A stretch of 63,436 bases of DNA from JAAZPT01 sp964544955 (GCA_964544955.1 CAZJEB010000009.1:1-63436); one strand, 5' to 3'. Counted from the first letter of the stretch, positions 53,843-62,682 are shown. Program-made: numbers and translations. Notes: generated by a model from the sequence alone, not told the origin.

Positions 53843-55582
53843 ATGCAAATTGACAACAACAGGGCAAGGTTCACACCACCCATACTTAATATATTCCGCC
53901 CAGATGCTTTAAGGATTGAGGGTATTTTAAAGCAAAAAATGGACGAAGTTATTGGGCTATCATCAAAAATTCATGATGAGTATGTTGATAGTAAAATATC
54001 TATACTTAAAGGTGAATGGCTTATACAGAATGATGGTAATGATAATTGGGTGGAACCTGTTAGTATTTTAGAAAACCCTGTTGATTGCATAAAACAGCTT
54101 GAAAACACACTTCTTTTAGCTAAAAGAATAAGAAGTAAAGATCTTATTATTCAGCTTGTAAATTATACACAAAATATATACGATAGCATATTTAAAGATG
54201 ATAATGAACAAAAAGCAATAATTGCAGAAAAAGCTAGTGTTGAACTTATTAGCTTTTGTATTTCTCTTTATAATTTGGTTCAAAAACAATTTTTAATAAA
54301 TTTTGCTAATGAAGTAAAATCTTTAATGCCAGACTATGTTGGATTCATTCAAAACATGGAGGTTGTAAAGCCTTCAAACCCGAATGTTCCAGATGGAACA
54401 CCTAAAAACGAATCTACAATAAAATTCTATGCGCAAAGGCATGAATTATCCCATGGTGAAAAAGTTGCAGATAGCATAAAAAGTGCCGTTGTTAGCTATA
54501 AATGTTCAGGGTTAGCTAGGAATACAGAATCTGCTATAAGAGGCCTTAAGCTTCTAGATAAATATCACGGTACAATACATGGGGCATATACAGCAAATGA
54601 TTATTTGGCTGGGCGTTGTCCTAATATCCCTATTAATATTAATGCGGCAAGTAAATTTTTTGTTGCTTTGCAATCTTTATTCTGTGCAACAGATGATTTA
54701 AGCGTTGCTGATCGTATGGAAATTATTGCATGCAACCTTCTTCCAGCATTTATAAATGATAATAAAATACAGGTAATGCAAACAACAAACCAGTGTGATT
54801 TGGGTAAAAGGGTTCGCCCTTGGCCATATGCAGAAGTTACTACTTGTAAGTTTTTTCAAGTAAACGAAAAGGTAAATGAGTATAAAAACCTTATCGATGC
54901 GGTAAATGCATTAAGAAGTTCTATATGGCTAAAAAAGAATGGCAAAGGCCTTGCCCTTATTTTTCCCTTTGAAAGCACTTTGCTTCATAGTGTTGATGGT
55001 GTTCCAGTTCAATTATCACTAAAAGGTAATTATCCCTTTGGTGAGGAAATGGAAATAACTATTAATACAAAGCAAGAAGTTACATTCCCCTTATATATTA
55101 GAATACCCCATTATACATCTGGCGCTACAATTGCTGTAAATAAAGAGGCGGCCCAACCAGCGGTTACAGGTTCTTATTATGTTCTAAGCAGAAAGTTTAA
55201 AAAAGGCGATAAAATTTACTTAAAATTTCCTGTTTCAATTAAAATTCATAAGTTTTATAGGCGTAGTTGCGCAGTTTTCAAAGGGCCAATTATTATGGCA
55301 TACCCTCAAGATCCTAAGAAAAAATGTTATGAAAATTTAGCACTTGATTTAGAAAGTGCCCCTAGCTTAGTGGATGAAAATTCGCAAACAGTAAGTGCTA
55401 ATGTGTTTAGGTATGAAGGTAAATATGATTGTAATTGTAAAATACCTTTAATGCCAGAGTGTGATACTAATAATCACGAAAGTGTAGAACTAAAGCCATA
55501 TGCATGTTGTTTAAGCAGGCTAGCTCAATTTGCTACAATACAAATTGATGAAGGTAAAAATGAAGTACAACAAGGACAATAA
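53843..55582 (+). CDS. Divergent GH127-like (DUF1680) protein, catalytic residues apparently lost
   Basis: The 579-residue protein follows the outline of the beta-L-arabinofuranosidase (GH127/DUF1680) family: N-terminal FRPDALRIEGILKQKMDEV (family PLGxIRPxGWLxxQL), an all-helical middle with GTIHGAYTANDYLAG, VADRMEIIACNLLPAFI and TTNQCDLGKR, and a beta-rich C-terminal part with PLYIRIPHYTSGATIAVN and VFKGPIIMAYP. The catalytic cysteine cluster and the following GWP are replaced by TTCKFFQVNEK, and the expected Glu region reads NINAASKFFVAL. I infer a pseudo-enzyme or altered chemistry. No signal peptide. The site AGAAAGG is 16 bases from the ATG, so translation may be weak. Its 3' end overlaps dus. 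Confidence 0.6.
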   Translation: MQIDNNRARFTPPILNIFRPDALRIEGILKQKMDEVIGLSSKIHDEYVDSKISILKGEWLIQNDGNDNWVEPVSILENPVDCIKQLENTLLLAKRIRSKDLIIQLVNYTQNIYDSIFKDDNEQKAIIAEKASVELISFCISLYNLVQKQFLINFANEVKSLMPDYVGFIQNMEVVKPSNPNVPDGTPKNESTIKFYAQRHELSHGEKVADSIKSAVVSYKCSGLARNTESAIRGLKLLDKYHGTIHGAYTANDYLAGRCPNIPININAASKFFVALQSLFCATDDLSVADRMEIIACNLLPAFINDNKIQVMQTTNQCDLGKRVRPWPYAEVTTCKFFQVNEKVNEYKNLIDAVNALRSSIWLKKNGKGLALIFPFESTLLHSVDGVPVQLSLKGNYPFGEEMEITINTKQEVTFPLYIRIPHYTSGATIAVNKEAAQPAVTGSYYVLSRKFKKGDKIYLKFPVSIKIHKFYRRSCAVFKGPIIMAYPQDPKKKCYENLALDLESAPSLVDENSQTVSANVFRYEGKYDCNCKIPLMPECDTNNHESVELKPYACCLSRLAQFATIQIDEGKNEVQQGQ

Positions 55583-56528
55583 CTTAATATTAGCTTTAGG
55601 CCCTATGGCCGGCTTTACAGATGCCCCTTTTAGAGGCATCTGTTCTCAATTAGGGGCAAATAGCACAGTTACAGAAATGGTGAGCGCTATGGGTTTGCTT
55701 CATTCACCAAAGGATGGGGGAGCCTATAATCAACTACTTTATGTAAATAAAAATGAAAATAATTGCTCTGCCCAAATATTTGGTAGCGATCCAGAAATAT
55801 GTGCAAAAGCTGCGGCCATTATTGCTGATATGGGGCTTTTTAGCTTTATAGATATAAATATGGGTTGCCCAGTTAAAAAAATTGTAAATAATGGTGAAGG
55901 CAGCGCTTTAATGAAAACTCCAAAACTTGCAGGGGAAATTGTTGAATTCGTAAGCAAGGCTGTTAATATTCCTGTAAGCGTTAAAATGCGAATAGGCTGG
56001 GATAATAACAGTAAAAATGCTGTTGATTTTGCAAAAGTGCTTGAAAATAGTGGGGCTAAACTTTTATGCGTTCATGGACGCACAAGGGAGCAGTTCTATA
56101 GCGGTAATGCAGATTGGGATACTATCGCCAAAGTTAAAGCAAACGTAAAAATACCTGTAGTTGCAAATGGAGATGTAAAAAATCATACAGATGCTTTAAA
56201 TATACTTAAAAATACAAATTGTGATGGTATAATGATAGCAAGGGGAAGTCTTGGTAATCCTTGGATATTCAAACAAGTTATACAAGCTATAAATGGTGAA
56301 ACTGTTTTTATGCCTAGCCTTGATGAACGTAGAACAATGGCAATAAATCATATGAACGCCTTAGTTGAATTTAAAGGTGAACAGCGTGGTTTAAGTGAAT
56401 CTAAGTCACAATTTTGTCACTATTTTTTTGGTTTAGAAGGGGCTTCACAAGCAAGGAAAGATCTAAATGTTGCTAAAACTGTAAAAGAAGTTGAAAGCAT
56501 TTTAAATGGAGTATTTAAGGTGTATTGA
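55560..56528 (+). CDS. dus: tRNA-dihydrouridine synthase
   Basis: The ATG at 55560 has GAAGGT 5 bases upstream and overlaps the preceding gene by 23 bases. The 322-residue FMN protein has LALGPMAGFTDAPFRGIC, FIDINMGCPVKKIVNNGEGS with the catalytic cysteine, VSVKMRIGW, CVHGRTREQFYSGNADWD and GIMIARGSLGNPWIF. It reduces uridine in the tRNA D loop. It is DusB-like in general form; which position it modifies is not readable. Confidence 0.95.
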   Translation: MKYNKDNNLILALGPMAGFTDAPFRGICSQLGANSTVTEMVSAMGLLHSPKDGGAYNQLLYVNKNENNCSAQIFGSDPEICAKAAAIIADMGLFSFIDINMGCPVKKIVNNGEGSALMKTPKLAGEIVEFVSKAVNIPVSVKMRIGWDNNSKNAVDFAKVLENSGAKLLCVHGRTREQFYSGNADWDTIAKVKANVKIPVVANGDVKNHTDALNILKNTNCDGIMIARGSLGNPWIFKQVIQAINGETVFMPSLDERRTMAINHMNALVEFKGEQRGLSESKSQFCHYFFGLEGASQARKDLNVAKTVKEVESILNGVFKVY

Positions 56529-56579
56529 TTTATTGCAATTTTATTGTAAAATATAATTAACTTTCGAAAAGAGGTAATT

Positions 56580-58109
56580 ATGCTTAATTTATTAAAAAAA
56601 ATAACATCTATTTTATTTGTGCTTGCAATTATGTTTTCAACAGCAAATGCTGTAGTTTCAAATAATTTATCGTTTTTAAACAATATTATTGATACTAGTG
56701 GTAATTACTCGCTTAACTTTGATATTAGCGCAAAAGCAAATAAATTATTCCCTTTTGATGATGCTCAAACGCAAGTTTATAATAAGGCAATAGAAAAGTT
56801 CAAATTAAGTTTAAGCTTTAAGCAATATGGTGATAAAACTGTAAATTTATCCAAGTTGAGCTATGCGGGTGATGAGGTTTTTTCTCAAGCTGAAGTTAAA
56901 AATAATAATATATTTTATGTGCTAAACTCTCTAATAGATTTTCGCATTTTAGCAAAGGATGGATCATCCCCTTTATCTATGTTAAATTTGGGTGGGGAAG
57001 TAATAGAAACTAAATATTCTTTTAATCCATTGGTAGCTAAGGATTTGCATCATTCTCTAATACAGCCACTTATTGATACCTTGCCAGATGGGAAAAAAAC
57101 AAAAACTAATGCAAAATTTAAAGAAACAGCCAATGCTAAAACTTTGTACACCTATGTAATTTCTAAAGATGATATAGATAAATATGCTGATTTAATTACA
57201 ACTGTAATGCTTGTTGGTATAGATGCTAATATTCAAACAGAAATGGGAGCGATTCCATATGGCAAATGGGAAATTAAAGACTACCTTGATGCTAATGATA
57301 ACCGAGTTGCTATAAAGTTTGAAGGCAGAGCAGATTTTTTAGATGGCACAAAGCGAAAAATTGAATTCTTAACAAGCTTTAACAATGCCTATAATTCCTA
57401 TAGATATGAACTAAATGCAGTATCAACAAATAGTAGGAATGATTATTATAATATAGTAGCAAGCCTTAAAGATGAAAATTCTATTGTAATAAATTCGGAA
57501 TATGATCGCAAAACTAGAGTGTTACAAAGTGTTGAAACTATTAATAGTGATATAATATTAAACAAAAGCCAAAATATTACGCAGTTTGATGGTAACTATG
57601 AATATAAAACTGAAACTACAGCAGATGATGTGGAAACAGTAAACTCATATAAAATAACACCCAATATCAAAATAATAAATAATAACAATGTATACACTAT
57701 AAATGGAAATGCAAGTTTGAATGTTATAGCAAATAATGCTAATACTATAAATATGGAATTGGATTTTAGTGACCCTTCAAATGTGGAAAAAGCCTTAGAT
57801 TATGAAAAAGCTATAGTTTTGGCTGTTGATAATGGTGGGGTTGAACAGAATATAACAAATATCCAGTCCAGTTTAGAATCATATATTGTAAATAAAGATT
57901 TTGGCTTACAATATATTAATATGGATGAATGGAACGATGTTTATATTAAAAGCATAAATGATGAATTAAACCAAAAAACAGCATCTAGATTATTAAAAAT
58001 AATGATAAATCAAGATGATATGTCTGTAGACGTACTCTCTTATGGAATGACAAGCGATGATTGGAACAAATTTCTTGAAACCGTAAATCATATAAAGGAG
58101 AAAAACTAA
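56580..58109 (+). CDS. Exported protein of unknown function
   Basis: I do not recognise this family. The 509-residue protein has a signal peptide (residues 5-24, ITSILFVLAIMFSTANA) with a signal-peptidase-I site and no lipobox. The rest is polar, Asn/Asp/Lys-rich and looks beta-strand rich, with alternating patterns such as YGKWEIKDYLDANDNRVAIK and FDGNYEYKTETTADDVE. It has no cysteines. It ends with a helical segment (DWNKFLETVNHIKEK). AGAGG lies 6 bases before the ATG. One base separates it from the next exported protein, which has the same general build. Confidence 0.7.
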   Translation: MLNLLKKITSILFVLAIMFSTANAVVSNNLSFLNNIIDTSGNYSLNFDISAKANKLFPFDDAQTQVYNKAIEKFKLSLSFKQYGDKTVNLSKLSYAGDEVFSQAEVKNNNIFYVLNSLIDFRILAKDGSSPLSMLNLGGEVIETKYSFNPLVAKDLHHSLIQPLIDTLPDGKKTKTNAKFKETANAKTLYTYVISKDDIDKYADLITTVMLVGIDANIQTEMGAIPYGKWEIKDYLDANDNRVAIKFEGRADFLDGTKRKIEFLTSFNNAYNSYRYELNAVSTNSRNDYYNIVASLKDENSIVINSEYDRKTRVLQSVETINSDIILNKSQNITQFDGNYEYKTETTADDVETVNSYKITPNIKIINNNNVYTINGNASLNVIANNANTINMELDFSDPSNVEKALDYEKAIVLAVDNGGVEQNITNIQSSLESYIVNKDFGLQYINMDEWNDVYIKSINDELNQKTASRLLKIMINQDDMSVDVLSYGMTSDDWNKFLETVNHIKEKN

Positions 58110-58110
58110 T

Positions 58111-59871
58111 ATGAAAAAGGTGCTTTTATTTCTACTATGTTTAACCGTTTTTTTGCAACCTTTAATTGCCCTAGGTGAGTCTGTTTCATTACCTGAAAAA
58201 CTACAATTACAAATTGATGCAGGTTCTGGTTTTAAAGGCAATTATTCCATAGGTTTGTCAAAAATTGACGATACTTCGGCTCCAAAACTTCTAGAAGGTG
58301 AAATTAGTTATATAAAAACCGATGAAGAACATTATACCCTTATGGATGGTGAAAACACCTTTATGGAAATAGCCATTAAGGATGATAAAATTCATGTTAA
58401 TATGGGTGAAGATTCTTTTTCTATTAGTTCATTAGCTTTTAGGCTGGCTGAAGAATTAAAAGGCAAACTTTTACCTTATTTGAATATTCCAAGTACATTG
58501 GATTTATTTTCTGCTGTACTTAGTACAAAACCACAAATAAGTGAAAGTACATCAATGCTTGAAAAACAAAAACTAGACCAAATTAACAGTACATTGCAGA
58601 ATGCTTTAACAAAATATAGTACAGATATTGATTTATGGCTTGAATCACACCTTTCAGCATCTGAAAAACAGAAGCTTGAAGATGGTACGGAAATTCTAGG
58701 AATGGAATATGTTGTGCCTGTTGATGATATTAAGGATATGATTAAAACCCTTATATTTGATATAAAGCAAGATGATGAACTTATAAATGCAATGGCACAA
58801 TATTTACCGCTTGAATATAGAAACATGTTGTTAGTTTTTAATCAAACAGATTATGTTTCTGCTGTTATTGACTATCTACCTATTGTTGGGGATGTTCGCC
58901 TAGGTAAAACATTTACTTTTAAAGGTGAACCTGTATCAACACACCTAAGTTTGCCTATTTATGATGCTACAAGTGGTAATTTTACATTAAATTATATAAA
59001 TACTATTGATAGAATAAGTTTGCAAGAAGTGCAAGAAATTAAATTATTTAACGATAAAGAATCTGTAAGTATAAAGTATGTTGCAGTTGAAGTAGAAGGT
59101 GTTAAAAACTTTAAGGGCGAAATAAATAACATTTCTAGTGAAGGTGATGTTAAAAACAATGCTATATTGTTTGATGTTAATGCAGAGATAAAAGATTTTG
59201 TTGATGAGCTTGGCAAAAATAACTTGCATTATATTTATAGTGGCGAAATAAAAAATAATGATGAATTTTTAAAAACCTTAACAGATGCTGAAAAGGCAAG
59301 TTATTATAATATAGATAGCTATAATTTTGAATATAGTACAATATATTCAAGTGGAGTAGCTAAAAATACATCAACAAAACTACAAAGGCTTATTGATGTA
59401 AAAAATAACAGCAAAAATATTTGGTTTAATTTTAATCTTGATGCCAAAACCACCACATTCTGGGAAACAGAAAGCGTGAATGCTGAAAATTCAAATGAAT
59501 ATAATTTGTTGAATGAAGCTGATTGGGATTCGCTTGTTAAAAAAGCTTTAGAATTATTAAATGTTATTATAGAACAAAAGCATATCATTGTTCCTGTAGA
59601 ACTTGGAGCAGATGTAAGTGAGTTTTTTGGTCAAGAATTTATAATACCTGATATTACAGCTACTCCAGTTCCTCAAACTACTCCCGAACCTGTAGCAGAA
59701 ATAGAAAATTCAGAAGCACCATTAGCAAGCCCAGAATTACAAAAAACAGAACAAAATAACGCCGAAGAAATAAATTCACAAGACAATATTTCAGAAAATT
59801 CTGAAGAATTAAACACAACAGGTGAAAGTAATTCTTCTGAAATGCCTATAGAATCTACATTAGCGCCTTAA
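58111..59871 (+). CDS. Exported protein of unknown function with Pro/Thr/Glu-rich C-terminal tail
   Basis: I do not recognise this family. The 586-residue protein starts one base after the previous gene, with AAGGAG upstream. It has a signal peptide (MKKVLLFLLCLTVFLQPLIALG), then a polar beta-rich region to about residue 510 and a tail of about 75 residues rich in Pro, Thr, Glu, Ser and Asn (ITATPVPQTTPEPVAEIEN), of the kind used as a wall spacer. No LPxTG, SLH or terminal anchor is seen. The signal-peptide cysteine (LLCLTVF) is inside the hydrophobic core and not followed by a proper lipobox. It may be a distant paralogue of the protein before it. Confidence 0.7.
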   Translation: MKKVLLFLLCLTVFLQPLIALGESVSLPEKLQLQIDAGSGFKGNYSIGLSKIDDTSAPKLLEGEISYIKTDEEHYTLMDGENTFMEIAIKDDKIHVNMGEDSFSISSLAFRLAEELKGKLLPYLNIPSTLDLFSAVLSTKPQISESTSMLEKQKLDQINSTLQNALTKYSTDIDLWLESHLSASEKQKLEDGTEILGMEYVVPVDDIKDMIKTLIFDIKQDDELINAMAQYLPLEYRNMLLVFNQTDYVSAVIDYLPIVGDVRLGKTFTFKGEPVSTHLSLPIYDATSGNFTLNYINTIDRISLQEVQEIKLFNDKESVSIKYVAVEVEGVKNFKGEINNISSEGDVKNNAILFDVNAEIKDFVDELGKNNLHYIYSGEIKNNDEFLKTLTDAEKASYYNIDSYNFEYSTIYSSGVAKNTSTKLQRLIDVKNNSKNIWFNFNLDAKTTTFWETESVNAENSNEYNLLNEADWDSLVKKALELLNVIIEQKHIIVPVELGADVSEFFGQEFIIPDITATPVPQTTPEPVAEIENSEAPLASPELQKTEQNNAEEINSQDNISENSEELNTTGESNSSEMPIESTLAP

Positions 59872-59915
59872 AAAATATTTTTTAAAAAAATTAAAAATAT
59901 TTTTTAAAAAAAGAA
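59870..59915. repeat. A/T-only direct repeat of about 20 bases
   Basis: The unit AAAAATATTTTTTAAAAAAA occurs twice, beginning at 59871 and 59895, right after the stop of the exported protein. Each copy has a self-complementary centre (AAAAATATTTTT), so RNA could fold a weak hairpin ending in T; intrinsic DNA bending is also possible. Confidence 0.7.
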
Positions 59916-59981
59916 GGAATTTATATAAGGGTGTAGAATTTAATTAGGGTGACATTTAAAATGTAAGTTTTAGATGTTAAT

Positions 59982-60068
59982 GCTGAAGTGGCGGAATGGC
60001 AGACGCCGGAGACTTAAAATCTCCCGTTCGAATAGGACGTGTGGGTTCGACTCCCACCTTCAGCACCA
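59982..60068 (+). tRNA. tRNA-Leu (anticodon TAA)
   Basis: An 87-base class II tRNA: acceptor GCTGAAG pairs with CTTCAGC, anticodon stem GGAGA/TCTCC around CTTAAAA (anticodon TAA, reads TTA, the codon most used here), a long variable arm, T arm GTGGG/CCCAC and an encoded ACCA end. Confidence 0.96.
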
Positions 60069-60069
60069 T

Positions 60070-60103
60070 AAATAAGCGACCTGTACAGGTCGCTTATTTA
60101 TTT
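60070..60103. terminator. Terminator after tRNA-Leu
   Basis: A perfect 30-base palindrome (60070-60099, arm AAATAAGCGACCTGT) starts two bases after the tRNA and is followed by T-rich sequence. Confidence 0.88.
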
Positions 60104-60121
60104 TGTGTATAAAATGATAAT

Positions 60122-60151
60122 AAAAAAGCTTTGAGCACTGCAAAGCTTTTT
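60122..60151 (-). terminator. Terminator overlapping the stop codon of the ABC ATPase gene
   Basis: AAAAAGCTTTG and CAAAGCTTTTT form an 11-bp stem with a seven-base loop. On the minus strand it ends in a T run. The stop codon of the gene (60152-60150) touches the stem. Confidence 0.85.
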
Positions 60152-60887
60152 ATATTATCCAGCTAAGTAATTTATTAAGAAAATTCTTTAACTCTATACT
60201 ATCAGGGTTCTTAAATATTTCAGAACTTTTGCCATACTCTAATATTTTGCCATTAGTTAAAAATGCTAGTTTTTCACATGCGTTTCGTGCAAAACCCATT
60301 TCGTGGGTAACAATTACAAATTTTAAGCCTTCGTCTTTTAATTCGTTTATGGTGTCCAAAACTTCAGATGTATATTCCGGGTCGAGAGCACTTGTGGGCT
60401 CATCTAACAATAACAATTTTGGTTTAGGGGCTATAGCTCTTGCAATTGCAACTCGTTGTTGTTGCCCACCAGATAATTCTCTTGGCTTTTTATGCCCAGA
60501 ATCACTCAAACCTAGCCTGTCTAAAAGTTGAATAGCTTTTGTCTTTGCATCAGTTGTATTAAAGCCGTGAACTTTTATAAGGGGCAATATAATATTATCT
60601 AAAGCGTTAAGGTGGTCAAACAATCCATTTTGTTGAAATACAAACCCTAAGGATCTTCTATATTCAATTAGTTCACTTTCTTTTTTTGGCAAAATTACAT
60701 TATCCAAATAAACGTTACCAGCTGTAGCTGTTAATAGCCCACCTACTATACGTAATAATGTTGATTTTCCGCCTCCAGATGGGCCAATTAAGGCTAATGT
60801 ATTAATATCATCTTCAAAGCTAATGCTATTTAAAACATTGTTTCCGTCTTCAAATACCATGCTTAAGTTTTCTAATTTAAGTTGCAT
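60150..60887 (-). CDS. Amino-acid ABC transporter ATPase (second system)
   Basis: The 245-residue protein has Walker A GPSGGGKST, Q loop FQQNGLFDH, signature LSGGQQQR, Walker B LLLLDEPTSALD and VTHEMGFA. It is the GlnQ type and a paralogue of the ATPase at 40472. AAGGAA lies before the ATG, 18 bases after the permease gene. It is last in a three-gene operon (binding protein, permease, ATPase). Confidence 0.95.
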   Translation of the reverse strand: MQLKLENLSMVFEDGNNVLNSISFEDDINTLALIGPSGGGKSTLLRIVGGLLTATAGNVYLDNVILPKKESELIEYRRSLGFVFQQNGLFDHLNALDNIILPLIKVHGFNTTDAKTKAIQLLDRLGLSDSGHKKPRELSGGQQQRVAIARAIAPKPKLLLLDEPTSALDPEYTSEVLDTINELKDEGLKFVIVTHEMGFARNACEKLAFLTNGKILEYGKSSEIFKNPDSIELKNFLNKLLSWII

Positions 60888-60905
60888 TTTTAATTCCTTT
60901 ATTTA

Positions 60906-61685
60906 CTAATAGCTAGATTTCTTCTCTAAATAACTTGTAATAAAATTTAATGGTAAAGTTAAGGCTAAGTATAACAATCCCAATAAAAAGTAACTTTCAA
61001 ACATTCTAAAATTTATTGCGGTTATTTCGCGCATTGTTTGTGTTAACTCTATTACTGCTATCATTGATAGCAAGGATGAATCTTTTATTATGGATGCAAA
61101 TTGGCCTGTTAATGCGGGCAAGGTTCTTTGTGTTAGTTGGGGCAAAATAACATGTTTAGCAGTTTGGTATTTTGTAAAGCCTACCGCTTTTGCCGCTTCA
61201 AGCTGGGTTTTATTTATAGATAGTAAACTACCTCTTATTATTTCTGATATATAAGCTCCTTCAAATATTGATAATATTAATACGCCAGCAACAAACCTAT
61301 TACTAATTCCCCAAGCAGTACCAATTATATAAAAGAACAAATATATTTGCATTATCAAAGGTGTACCTCTTATAAATTTAACATATATTGAACATAAATA
61401 TTTTATTGGTAATATTCTTGAGTTGTTACCTATTGCGCTTAAAATTCCAATAATTAAGCTTAATAAAAGGCTAGAAAAACTAAGGGCTATTGTCATATTA
61501 AAGCCCTTAATTATTCTAATTTTAAATTTTGATAGCACGGAGAAGTCCAAACTTATTCCAATAGCCCCTAAAGATATGGAAAAAACCAAGTAAAAGGCGC
61601 ATAAAACTATAATTATATTTACTATGGTTTTAATAAAACTTGGCTTCTCATCATGCTTTAAAACTAAAAAGTTTAATATTTTCAT
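60906..61685 (-). CDS. Amino-acid ABC transporter permease (second system)
   Basis: The 259-residue HisMQ-type permease has an N-terminal hydrophobic segment (about 22-45) before the core. Core motifs are YVKFIRGTPLIMQIYLFF and TQLEAAKAVGFTKYQTAKHV (EAA loop). The start overlaps the binding-protein stop (ATGA). The paralogue at 39655 has a different, soluble N-terminal extension. Confidence 0.93.
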   Translation of the reverse strand: MKILNFLVLKHDEKPSFIKTIVNIIIVLCAFYLVFSISLGAIGISLDFSVLSKFKIRIIKGFNMTIALSFSSLLLSLIIGILSAIGNNSRILPIKYLCSIYVKFIRGTPLIMQIYLFFYIIGTAWGISNRFVAGVLILSIFEGAYISEIIRGSLLSINKTQLEAAKAVGFTKYQTAKHVILPQLTQRTLPALTGQFASIIKDSSLLSMIAVIELTQTMREITAINFRMFESYFLLGLLYLALTLPLNFITSYLEKKSSY

Positions 61686-62485
61686 TTGCTATCCTCTGAT
61701 GAAAAGAACCATAGAAATCCAAATTCATCAAAGGCTGCTTTTTCTTCAGATAAATATTTTTTAGTTAGTTTTTCAAATCCACCTGTTGTATTGTATTCTG
61801 TAATAAATGAATTTAATTGTGTAAGCAATTCAGTATTGCCCTTCTTTACAGCAACACCCCAGTTTTCAACTTCTTTAAAAGGCATAAACATTGCTTTTGT
61901 GGTTTCAGGATTGCTTTTGTGATTTCTGTATATGGTAAGTTGATCATATAAAAAAGCATCAGCTTTACCCTGCACTACTTCTGTAACACAAGCGGTTTCG
62001 TCGGCTAAGCCAATAATTTCAGCATTTGGGAAGTTTTCAGTAGCATATAAATATCCAGTTGAACCAATTTTTAATGCTAATTTAATTCCCTCTTTATTTA
62101 AATCTTCAGCAGTTTCAATAGGGGAGTTAACATTTGCAAGTATACCAAGTATTGCATGTGCATAGGGGTCAGAAAAATCAACTACTTTACCCCTTTCTTC
62201 TGTAATTGTCATTGATGAAATAACCATATCTACCAAGCCTGTTTGTAGTGCAGGCAACAAACCATCCCAAGATATATTTTCTATTCTTACATCTTTACCA
62301 ATATATTTTGCAAAGTCTTTAGAAAAATCAACGCTTACTCCAGTGGCTTCTCCGTTATCGTCTTTTGCCTCAAAGGGAGGGTATGCTAGTTCCATTCCAA
62401 CAACTAATTCATTTGTTTGCGCTAAAACAGATGTTAAGCTAAATAAAAGCATAAGGGTTAAAAGCCCAGCAAAAATTTTCTTCAT
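61682..62485 (-). CDS. Amino-acid ABC transporter binding protein (family 3, second system)
   Basis: The 267-residue protein has a signal peptide (MKKIFAGLLTLMLLF) ending SVLA-QTNE, with no lipobox cysteine. The mature domain shows GMELAYPPFEAKDDNGEATG, SSMTITEERGKVVDFSDPYA and LKIGSTGYLYA, the family 3 pattern. AAAGGAA precedes the ATG. An extended -10 (TGGTATAAT on the minus strand) lies about 40 bases upstream. The ligand is probably a polar amino acid. Confidence 0.93.
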   Translation of the reverse strand: MKKIFAGLLTLMLLFSLTSVLAQTNELVVGMELAYPPFEAKDDNGEATGVSVDFSKDFAKYIGKDVRIENISWDGLLPALQTGLVDMVISSMTITEERGKVVDFSDPYAHAILGILANVNSPIETAEDLNKEGIKLALKIGSTGYLYATENFPNAEIIGLADETACVTEVVQGKADAFLYDQLTIYRNHKSNPETTKAMFMPFKEVENWGVAVKKGNTELLTQLNSFITEYNTTGGFEKLTKKYLSEEKAAFDEFGFLWFFSSEDSK

Positions 62486-62525
62486 AATAAATTCCTTTCT
62501 TTAACTGTTTGCAGTTTATATTTTA

Positions 62526-62534
62526 ATTATACCA
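62526..62534 (-). promoter_or_regulatory. Extended -10 promoter of the second amino-acid ABC operon
   Basis: The minus strand reads TGGTATAAT, a consensus TATAAT with the upstream TGn extension, 41 bases before the ATG. The -35 region (GTTTCA 17 bases upstream) is poor, which the extension could offset. Confidence 0.6.
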
Positions 62535-62594
62535 TTAATATGTAAAGTTGAAACGAAAATGTATAAACAATTTTAGCTATATAAGCTTGTATAC

Positions 62595-62622
62595 TTGACA
62601 AATACTAAAAAAAGTTTAAAAT
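62595..62622 (+). promoter_or_regulatory. Promoter of the small conserved gene at 62683
   Basis: TTGACA (62595-62600) and TAAAAT (62617-62622) are 16 bases apart, with about 60 bases to the ATG. Confidence 0.65.
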
Positions 62623-62682
62623 ATAAGTGTTGTATGTACAACCAAAACATTGTTTTGATATTAAATGAAAAGGAGATAGCTT

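Noticed and set aside
59952..59964. Palindrome ACATTT-A-AAATGT before tRNA-Leu as an operator.
   Set aside because: Short A/T palindromes are frequent in this composition, and there is no regulator or second site to support it.
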